Origin: Pyxicephalus adspersus
Lineage: Eukaryota; Chordata; Amphibia; Anura; Pyxicephalidae
Length of the DNA stretch: 64,000 nt
Direction of reading: 5' to 3'
Assembly: GCF_032062135.1 (NCBI RefSeq)
Contig: NC_092859.1
Span: 32,396,353-32,460,352 of the forward strand
Shown here piece after piece: positions 1 to 64,000 of the stretch. The notes beneath the pieces were generated by a model. It had not been told where the DNA came from. It did not search any database and worked only from the letters and a program-made list of their open reading frames with translations. The stretch's first letter is position 1. Each line of letters opens with the position of its first letter. Position numbers and translations under genes: made by a program.

Positions 1-234
1 GAATACAAGTATTTGAAATGTAATACACAATTTGCCTGTGTAAATAAACCAACATTTTTTTTTACATTTTTGTAGTCCTGATCAAAATAGGGAAATCAAG
101 AACAAAACTGTTATAATTTATTTTTCAACTAAGTTATATTTCTCGAGCATTCAAACAAACATAGGCAGTAATTCAAAAGTTTTTTTCCTTCACAAAAGAG
201 TGAAAAAGAGTGCAACACAAGGCAATTTTCTCAC
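1..234 (-). other. SCUBE1 intron, partial, after cysteine-rich repeat 2
   Basis: AT-rich intron sequence with short T runs. No exon of the third cysteine-rich repeat is present. Nothing else recognised. Confidence 0.7.
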
Positions 235-54344
<54,110 letters not shown>

Positions 54345-54393
54345 TTACAAATTTTTACAAACCTGTACATGAATCACAAATATCAAATCATAC

Positions 54394-54538
54394 AAAAAAA
54401 AAAAAAAAAAAAAAAGCGATAACGCGACAATTTAATTAGGCTGAATCGAACAATAAATAACTAGAGGGGCGTTAGGCCGGACTGGAATACGGGCTAGGCC
54501 GTATCCGGCGTAAAGGCTGGAGTTTGCCTACCTCTGCT
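54394..54538 (-). mobile_element. A22 run plus hAT-like terminal fragment
   Basis: 22 A at 54394-54415 adjoin a G+C-richer block ending ggagtttgcctacctctgctg. Read on the minus strand the block begins cagcagaggtaggcaaactc, the CAGxGGTxGxCAAAC style of hAT-Charlie termini. No opposite terminus or target duplication was found, so it is a fragment at best. Confidence 0.45.
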
Positions 54539-57500
54539 GTAGGACATAGACTTGCACAGAAACATGAAGATGAAATGTCATCAGATCTAAAATAAGGTAA
54601 AGAAAGGTTTTCTTTTAAAATTTATTAAGCATGTTGGGGTGGGATGGAGGGAGAAACCAGGGAAGTCAAAAGGTTAGCAAATTTCAGTTTAAACTTTCCA
54701 GCATCTACTATTAACAGTAAAGCAATCCGGTACACTCAGTCTCTTCTCCTGACCCCTGAAATGGTTTATATAGAAGTTTTAAACTGTACAAATAAACAAA
54801 AACTATAAGAAAACTCAACAGCGTCCCAGATAAACTAAAGATTCGGCAGGGAATTTAGAGCATAGCGTGAAGCCTCAGCAATATCAGCCCGAGCCCCTTG
54901 GATCACTGGAGATGTCACAAAAAAGATGGAGCGGGTCACATGTCCCTAAACAAACAAATGAAAGTCCGCTCTGCAGGGACATGTGTTTTCAATTTCAAAA
55001 TGAAACGGGCCGGGTCAATGGACAATACCCCCTGCAGATGAGATTGTGGTCTTAACCACGTGGGATAGTCCCCGCTCTGTGCACACATCTGTCATGACAC
55101 CTCAGAGCTGGGCCTATCTGGATGCTAAGGAACATACATGTGCGTCAGCATATACAACTTTATCTAGTCAGCACCAGGATAGAGATGATTTGTGGGGCTT
55201 GGAGGCCGAGGGGGAGGCTAGAACACTTTATAACTGCCAAGCCACAAACACCCGCATCCCTCCCCACCTCCGCTATTAAGGCAAACACTTCCAACACAAG
55301 CTACATGGTCAAAACAAACAGTATATGGGAAAGCGATTATCTTTATTCCCTGCATGTACAGCTATCCATCCCAATTTAACTCTTGTGTGACCGCAAACCA
55401 ACAGGTCTAAGTCAGATCAAATTAAGCCTATATTTATTTAGCCCAAAACTGATCTACATTTTGATTTTACCATTACATTCAATTGAAATATTGATTTATA
55501 ACACAAAAAGGGTCTTTGATTTCAATACAATAGTTAATAAAAAAAAAAATTACACCATGTCCAAAATAATTACAATGACATTCTGTGCAAATTACAACTC
55601 TAAATATGATTATAAATGGAAAGGTTTTGACTGTTTGATCCCTTCATCCAAGTTTTTTTTTCTAGGTGTTCTTGCATTTTAGGAGGATTGGTTGGTTTCA
55701 AAATGTAATAAAATATCCTGATTGTTTCCATAAAGGATTGGGTCAAACATACACAGTTTCAGTGCAGTTGGTCAGATATAAAAGCCAAGGACCTGGAACT
55801 GTACTGGGAGACTGGGGTCAGCTGGCAAACACCATTGTCATATAGTCCTAACTTCCCAATATCCCATGAAGTGGCCAAGGGATCATTTGGTAAATACAAA
55901 GGCAGGAGTAATATAATGTAGCCAAACATTTCTATCTTAAGATATCATTTGGACAGAGTTCTGTTAAGCCCTGGCCTTGCAAAAACCCAATAATCACAAA
56001 GTAAAGAACATTACAAGACAGCCACAATAAAACATGCATAATGCGATCCAAAGTCAAGTTATACTCCTAGAAAAATAAATTGCCATTTTCTTCCAAATAA
56101 CTGTATTTCCTGAATGTTCCGTACCAGGAATCTCAACTACAATTCAGTGCCAAGGAAAGAGTCAAGATGTAATAACGTGAAATCTTGATGAAAATTTAGG
56201 GAAATATAACAACATTAAAATACAAAGTACTATTCTATTTAAAAAAAAAAATCTGTACCTACTGTAATATTTCACATATTAATCTAGACAGCAAACAATA
56301 CTCGATTTGCTCCAACGTTCCATGTGCTACTCCAGGCTTTTATCTGATGGATCTACGTTTATTACATGATATGTTCTATAGGGTTAAAGCAGCAATCTTA
56401 TACCTGTCAAATTTAATAGAGGTCACATATTCAAACAAATAGGCCTTCGTATGTTTGGTTTAAATTTAAACATTAAGCAAAAACCCATATTAGGTTTTCA
56501 TGATTTTTGAAATCACACATTTTGTATAATAAGTGATACAAAATCTATTCAAAGTTAAGAAAACCTCCTGGTGACAACTGTCTAAATTGAACATGTATCC
56601 CCAATGAAAGATTTGCCCTATTTTGCAGTCCTGGTATGAAATTCTAAACTTTGAAGTCTACCTCACATTTTGTCCCCAGACCAAATAAACTTAAAAAGTA
56701 TGAAATGCATAAATTTCCTGCTATGTACCGTGTATGCAAATGTGGCGTCCATCCAGAACTGTAATTACATGGCAACCAAATGGTGCTGCCATAGTGAGGT
56801 GGGTGACGGGTACCTTTTATGGGATAGGCTTGTAAATACAGCTTGTATATACTGTTATTGCTCTTTAGTATGTGTTTTATGCATTTTAATTTATGGTGAA
56901 ACTGAAGCACCTTCAGTAAACATAGGTACGACATTTAGGTTCTGGAAAGATGGTCCTGAGTGAGTTTAACCCAAACCGCTAATGGTAAAAACCAAAACTT
57001 CCCAACCTGGAAGTTGGCACTGGGTATTGCTGTGACAAAGATTTATAGATCCTATACACCTTTTCCTGCAGCTTCTTCCTTGATGGCAGCAGATAGTGGC
57101 CCTTCCTCGAGAACTTTGCCATTCTGGTGTGACACTTCAGTCAAGGAGTACTGTGAGCACTTATCCATGAATGTGAAAGTGGGCTGTATGATGCAGGCTG
57201 TCATTTACCCTTAAAGGCTATAGTAATCGGTTTTTAAAGTTTGTAAAGGGGCTAATATTCATTATCACAAAAAACAAAAAAAAAGATAAATTCTTTCAAA
57301 TGTAAGAGCATTGTGACTGTGGGAAGTGATCAGGTGTCAGAAGCGTTCACACACAGAACGAAAGACCTAAAATAAGAGTAAAATAATTCTAACTTGAAAA
57401 ATTGCCTAAAACTCCAAAAACAAAAAGTGGGAAGCGGGTGGAAAAATACTAGTAGGGAGCAGATATTTTTACTAGAAAAACAGTTTTGCGTCTATTGACT

Positions 57501-60500
57501 GTTGTCCCTTTCACCTGTTGTAAGGAACTTGTCCTCCTTTGTTTTGAGCTCCTGGATCCAGCTGAGCCTTGTAAAGCCATAACACCAAGCCTGAGCTCTC
57601 CAAGGCAAAGTTCACGGGTGCATGAACCAGGGAACAGACAACATTTGTGCTTCAGGAAAAGATTTTTTCTCTCTTCAGCAACAAAGCCAGATTGTGCTAC
57701 GGTAAAGACACGGTTCCTATAGCAACACCATCAATAACATTTTCTGCATCACTTTGCTACAAGCTCACCATCAATGTGAAAAAGGAAAAACAATTATCTC
57801 GTCGGCAAAAGAAAAGCCAGTTTAGTCTCATCAATAGAAAATTATATAAAAAGTGGGTGAAAAAGGAAACCTTTTTGTAGGAACTTTTCCCCCCTCCTCC
57901 TTTCTTAATGTCTCTAGAGCAGCTTTTAGTTGGCAAAACAAACAATTCACGTGGATGAAAGGGTCTAGCCGGGCAGCACAAATAGAATGAGTTTGAATGA
58001 CTATCTGATGCAATGTTCTTAGGACATCAAAAGAAGTTTAACAAATGTGTCAAGCACAAATCTGTCACTTTAGGGGCATTCAAGGGCCTGGACTTCACCT
58101 GCTCCTTCACACTAAAGAAGTTCCTAGGTATAAAAATGGAACATCAGAACTGTAGAGATAAAACTTATTAAACTATAAAACTCTAGTAACAAACTTCCCC
58201 TCATTCAGTCCCAGTCATCACATGTAATGACTTGTAATCTGCAACATATTTTGTACTTGGTTTGGATACACTAACTTAATATATATTAAAAATAATGTGA
58301 ATGCAAAATGCAGCTTGGTATTTCTTCAAAAAAGTTGAATTTGAAAACACATTTGTAAGGTCATGCTATAAACATGTACGGTCTATTTTTAGCAAGATTG
58401 TTTTTTGTACCTACTTAAGAATAATAAAGTGGTCCTACCTATTTTTCTATAGTGCACAGTTTTGTGAGTGCAGGTCACGAAGTAATCAGATAAAGGAGCT
58501 ACTTTAGCCATTCAGTTAACATTGAACATTAACAACACAGCTCATGGCAAAAAGATCTGGATTTTTACACTGCTGTCATGGATGACAAAAATAGGTTTGG
58601 CTCAAACCATTTAGGTGCCAGGGCCCATGAAGACACCCTAAAAAGTTAGTCACAAGATGAGTTAAATATTTTTTAACGTTACATTGGTGGCAATTCTTTG
58701 CCTTTATTTAAGCTTTAACTCTGAGGAGATACAGGTAAATTATGAACAAGAAAGGCCAGCAACTGTGTGTCCATTATGGAGGAAAGAAAAACAGCACCAA
58801 GATATTTTTATCACAGAGAAAAAAAAAATATGGAGTGGAAACTAAACATTAAAAAACCTAAATCAGCAATTATGTCTTTGAAAAATAACTTCTATGTGTG
58901 AGTGAGGGGCCGTTTATTTGAAATGTAAGTACATATTTCATTTTTACAGGGACCGGGCTGACAGGAACAGCTGGAGTCAGGTTCAGGAAGGAATACCCAG
59001 ACAGCGGCCCATGTTCAGGCCGCACAGCTATGCTAGTGAATCAATGCCAAGATCATTTCAAGGGATGCTTTGCACCAAAGACTGACAACCCTTATTCTCA
59101 TAGGAGGACATATAATACAGTGGTAAATATTCAATACTTATTGCTACCTATACCAGACCACTCATACATCATCTAGAAAATTTAGAAAAAATCATGAAAC
59201 CCCTAATAAAAAAATTTGCAAACAGCTGCCAGCTCTTGATACTAGAATTGTCATAAAACGGTACTGGATTCTGAAGATCTATCTTCCCCAAGAAATAAAT
59301 CCATTACCTAGTGGAACCATCAAAAAAGCCACACCATTGGTCAATAAATGGTTTACCTCTGTAATGGGCCAATAGTGATGTTTGAAAGGGGGGGAAGTAC
59401 ATGTCTAGCCTTTAAGCAGTTAATCTCAATTAACAAATTCGAGATAACTACTATTACTGGATATACAGGACAGCTCACTTCATTTTGAAGAATTACAGCA
59501 AGAACATTGACCATTACTACACTACTAAAGCCAAGTAGACGCTAGATTACCATTCATGAATCTTTTGTGATAAACTTCCAGTGGTGGAAGAATGAATGAG
59601 TACTCTTCACACAGCACTGTTCAATTAAACTGAGGGAACAGGGGTGCATGAGCAGGGGTACCTCACCCTGTCCATTCCCATAGGTGATAGCAGATGTTCC
59701 AAGTCGTTTGCCTAATGATCAGCCTTGGCAGATCGCTAAATGACTTCGGGGGTCATCTGTATGCATGCTATATTTGTTGCCGGGACCATCACAATTGGCC
59801 AACCAACAGTTTTTTTTAATAATTTGTACATAAAAACCCAACACTTACAGACCACAAAGAATTAAACACCCTACTAATAAGTAAAAAAGGCATTAGACTT
59901 TTAAATAATAAAAAAAAACTCAAAAAGAGTACCTAGAATTGCAGTTTCTTTTATGACAATATCAATTGAAATGTCTTGGCCTATGTAACTATTTACTTTT
60001 AACAACCAGGGGGAAAAAGAACACTGTAGAAAGATGCTGTTTATTATTGAGAATCTGCCAGTTGTTCATCTACAGAGAATTGCACAAGATACTAAAATTA
60101 GGGACAATTTGTTTGAAAAAGTAGAACAGTCAGAAAGCATGGCTGCTCTCATTGAAAGCATCTGGAGGGAAAAAAAAAAAAAAAAAGTGTCCTTACACTG
60201 GCCAGCCACAGCTTTCAAGTTTGACCTAAAAGAAGCCTTTGTAGCAATAAGCAATAATTCACCCTTTATGTTAGTTGAAGCCTGGACTCCTTTCAAGGAA
60301 AGGCTGCCAATTCCACAGAATTTATTCATAGAGGTTTCGGAGTGTGGATGTCCGAGCTCAATTGTATGGAGGCTCTGGGCTTGCAAGCCATGTGGCTTCA
60401 AAGTATTTTAGAAAAGAGGCCAATACCAAACAGCGACTCTATGGAACAAGCAAACTTGGTAATGAACTGCTAATGGTATCCACTTCCTTAAAGTGAACCT

Positions 60501-62397
60501 AGCATCAAATATATTTTTCATCTTAGCAGGCTAAGTACAGTAATTTGGAAGTTTAACACTTTCAGTTATTAATTAAATCTTACAGTGATCACAGTACTGA
60601 CAATGCCTTTGTTTTTTGTTTTTTCTATATAAAAGGCTGAAGCCATTTGCTTCAGGTATCATCCTGGGTCAGGAGCTACTTCCATGTTTAAGATACTGGC
60701 TCAGACATCAAAACCCTGTCTGACAGGTAAAGCCTGGCGGCAGTCTTCGTTCTCATCACTAGAAGACAGGAAAGTAAGGAAATGCATCCATCAGCATGCA
60801 GCAGACTGAACATAGGCAAAGTCACCTGACTGAAGATTAGATGACAAGTTCACCTTAAAGTCGAACTAAATTCATTGGTGGGCAGTAACCTTCTACCATA
60901 ATCGGCAAGTATATAAAACATACTTGCTGAATACGACACATTTACCTGTGTGCTGCAATGATGGCTCCAGGACTCGTCTTAGCTGCATCTTCTGAAGGTG
61001 CCATCTTTGCCGTCTGTTTCACATTGGACTTCCATGAAGATGGCCACTGATGATATAACTCCTGGTATGTGTCTCAGCTCACTGGCTGTGTGTGTGGTGC
61101 CACTGCAGGAGCCAGGGATTTATTTTTTGAAACAAAAAAAGCATATTTTTATGCTGACCCCAAACCAACAACCCCCACATTATTTATAGCTCAGTAGGAA
61201 AAATCAAGCACCCTTCAGCATGATAGTAATGCCCCACTGACTTAAATAGTAAGTACCGAGCTGTGCTCACTCCTATATTGTTACAGAGTTACACTGTTTC
61301 CAGGTATCCCTGGAATCCCTCCCATATTATGTAGAAGGGAAGGAGGTGTCTCTAGCTCTGTACTTGAGTGACACCCGGGAATAGGAAGAAAGCTATGTAA
61401 AGAAATAAAAACCAAATGAAAACAAATGCAGCCACCACATATGAATACTGCTAGTCTGAAATATACCGTATTACATATTGGTTTCTGAGAATATATACAC
61501 TTCCACTAATATTAAAGGGGCACACAGAAGATGCTTTTGGCATATATATTATTTGGGACTTTCAGTTTTGATTAAAAAAAAAAAAAAAAAGATTTTATAA
61601 TAAAAGATAGAAATAAATGTTACTTTAAGCAAAGATATCCATGAACACAACCAGCCCTGCCAAAACAAAGAACACCTGGACCGTATGATATTAATAAAAC
61701 AAAAATTAATAAGAGAGATGACAGAATAGAATAACTACATAGGCAAATTCTGAAGCAAGTTAGCATAAGTGTGGTGCTCTAAGCTGAAAGTAGATGATTA
61801 ACAACATCACAGCAGATTGCAGTTTGGACAGTATGGTAGACCACCTGTCAGCAGGAGATCCTGGCTGTCCCACCATAAATACTCCTCATGGCTATTTGGG
61901 GAAATAAAATAGAAAACATTCTGAAGCTTAGATTGTACTCGTCAGAAATCAAGGTATAAATCAAGCCTGGTGTCCGCATTAACATCAGGAACAGATTTTT
62001 TGCTGGAACATAAAATCATCAGCTTCCAGACAGCTTATTCCAAATATCTGAGCTGGGAAGTTTTACATAAGCTAGTTGAAAATCTCTAGGTTATGGCGAC
62101 TATGAACAGAAAGCAACGTAGTCATAGTAAAGTGTGCAAGATAATAATGCAGAATGGTATTTTCCTTAGTGGTCCCTTCCTGGTAAGAGCAGCAGTGATT
62201 GCTTAAGCTGACCAAGGACAAAAAGTGCGGGTAGATGAAAAATGATCTGACCAGTAAAAAAGGTATTACAGGTTACACTTATGACTCCACCCTAAAAGCT
62301 TACATTTACCTGTCCATGGCCACTACATAAGGTCTATGGGGAACCACAAAGCCCGTGTTGAAATCTCTCCATGTGAATGGTCTATGCCAAGGTTGTC

Positions 62398-62585
62398 CAC
62401 ACTTTTTTGGCTTGCGAGTTACTTTTAAAATGACCAAGTCAAAATGATCTTCCAACAATAAAAACGTGGACTTCATAACTCCTGTGCGCGATAAGAGTTC
62501 ATTTTGAAAGGCAGGTCTTCGTGATCTACCCACGTTGCCTTTGCGATCTACCTGTACATAGCGATCCACCTGTTTGGCACCCCTG
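62398..62585 (+). mobile_element. Short non-autonomous hAT element with 8-bp target duplication
   Basis: 188 bp starting caaggttgtccacactttt and ending tttggcacccctg. The ends are imperfect inverted repeats (compare caggggtgccaaac on the other strand). The identical 8-mer gtctatgc flanks it at 62390-62397 and 62586-62593. No transposase. The 87-codon minus-strand ORF across it is incidental. Confidence 0.8.
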
Positions 62586-64000
62586 GTCTATGCACAAGAT
62601 TACAGGACTGGCTAAAGAAGTTTCCACACAATGTTGATCTACCCAGATCATAAACATGGGAGTACTGTATAAAATGTTCTCTGGCACAAAAAAAAGGTAC
62701 AAAAGTAAAATGTCTTCATGTTATAAAAGCGGATGAGTGACGAAAAAAAAACTAAAGTTACAGATTCTCCCTAAATCCCACATCATAAAAAAAAAAAAAC
62801 TAAAAAAAAAATATTCATATTATAAACAAAGAAATTAAAACTGCAACAAGAGCCAGTAATATAATGTAATAAAAGACCCAGAGAAGATTTTATTATGCTG
62901 CTCCTTATTTTACAGTCCCGTCACTGGCTGGGTGAAGAGACAAAACCTGTAAATGTAATCCAACTACAGCAGGAAAAACGAACGAAAAAAGAAAAAAAAA
63001 CCCACTAGTAGGTTCATATATATATATCATCTGTCTATTTAGCCGTTTGTCTGGAGTTCAGCTAATATAATACAGCATCAAGATGCAACCTTTATTCTAT
63101 AAGTGGTTCTGGGAAATGCAGTCAATAGTTCAGGCAAACCACAGTAACGCAAAAAAATATAAAATATTTAAGTTAAAGGGTTTTTGTTTTTTGTTTTTTT
63201 AGGGCACAAATCCTTCAGAAATATTTATTTAAAAAAGTAAAAGGTTAAACCAATATAGCCAAGCCAAAACACAGATAGGGGCTAGAAATTAAACCGTTGT
63301 GCTTTTATTTGAGGAAAGCAAGACAGATTGTGGGAAATTCATCAAAACTCTCTGCCAGGCTCCTGCCATTGGAAATCCTATTGAATTTAACCGCCACGCC
63401 ATGTCATTTTTTCACCTCTTTGCATTTTAACAGAACTGGCAGAATAGGAGCCCAGAAAAGTTTTACGCTCAAATACATGGAGACCAGTTGAATATATTAT
63501 CACTGATTATATAACAAGGATTGTAGGCAGCTCAGATAGGCTTGGAAGAACAGGGGAGTTTAAAGACTAAAGTCATTAAAAAGTGACGGTAATAGAGAAA
63601 TAAACACCTTCGTTTCTTCAGTAGAAGAATTTTTACCATACTAGTGATCATGTATAGTAGGATTTTTCCAACTCAATCCCTCAAAAAGAATACGAGTATT
63701 TTACAACACTTTTTAACATCATTACAACATTAAAGGTCATATTTGATGAAGCCGCCCCTAAATGCAGGCAGTCTTGGATTACCTCCAGTCCATTCCAGTG
63801 CACCGGCACTCCAGTACAGCAGCATCCACAAGTGCCCTCACTACAGCAGACATATATGCCCAGGTTCTATTAAGTTGTAACTTGGTTTTTGGAACAGCTG
63901 AAGTTCCATCCAAAGAGGGAGTCTCTGTTTAGCCTAAAGCAGAGCCCATCTACTCGAAGTTCCTTTAGTGGTTGGCCAACAGGATGTACACAAAAGTTGG

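Noticed and set aside
60034..60411. Overlapping ORFs of 125 (plus) and 111 (minus) codons
   Set aside because: Mirror open frames on both strands, one passing through an A run; no family recognised.

Overview
The window is a piece of a vertebrate nuclear genome carrying 14 consecutive internal exons of one gene, SCUBE1 (signal peptide, CUB and EGF-like domain protein 1), all on the minus strand. The 5' end of the gene lies to the right beyond position 64000 and the 3' end to the left before position 1. Each exon has canonical GT-AG splice sites, each is in phase 1 at both ends, and joined in order they give an uninterrupted 605-codon reading frame. In protein order they encode EGF-like repeats 4 and 5, a short spacer with a dibasic site, EGF-like repeats 6 to 9, a long spacer spread over five exons, and the first two of three cysteine-rich repeats. 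The signal peptide, EGF 1-3, the third cysteine-rich repeat and the CUB domain are not in the window. The assignment to SCUBE1 rather than SCUBE2 or SCUBE3 rests on remembered paralogue-specific segments (for example the [15 protein letters not shown] stretch of EGF4 and the [20 protein letters not shown] stretch of the spacer); no search was run.

The organism is probably an anuran amphibian. The intronic repeats look frog-like: an L1/Tx1-type LINE, an L2/CR1-type LINE, a tRNA-derived SINE with a GCGCTATATAAAT-type 3' tail, three copies of a palindromic MITE beginning GGGCCTGATTTATTAAAG, and non-autonomous hAT elements. This is inference from repeat style, not a database match.

Layout: positions 235-6295 hold nine closely spaced exons (EGF8, EGF9, long spacer, cysteine-rich repeats 1-2). 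A 16.9 kb intron follows (6296-23150), dominated by a decayed L1 (about 11350-17975) with an antisense L2-type fragment inside it. EGF7 is at 23151-23273, EGF6 at 30455-30571, the RVKR-bearing spacer exon at 40406-40495, EGF5 at 49998-50114 and EGF4 at 54128-54253. Positions 54254-64000 are intron leading to EGF3 off the right edge. A 164-base run of N at 25033-25196 is an assembly gap.

All the coding exons serve one secreted or cell-surface glycoprotein. I found no second gene, RNA gene, CRISPR array or bacterial-type system. The more unusual items are structural: a 50-bp inverted duplication inside the dead LINE reverse transcriptase, a Tigger-like element holding a perfect 25-bp inverted repeat, two hAT copies with exact 8-bp target duplications, the palindromic MITE family, and a furin-type site in the alternatively skippable spacer exon.
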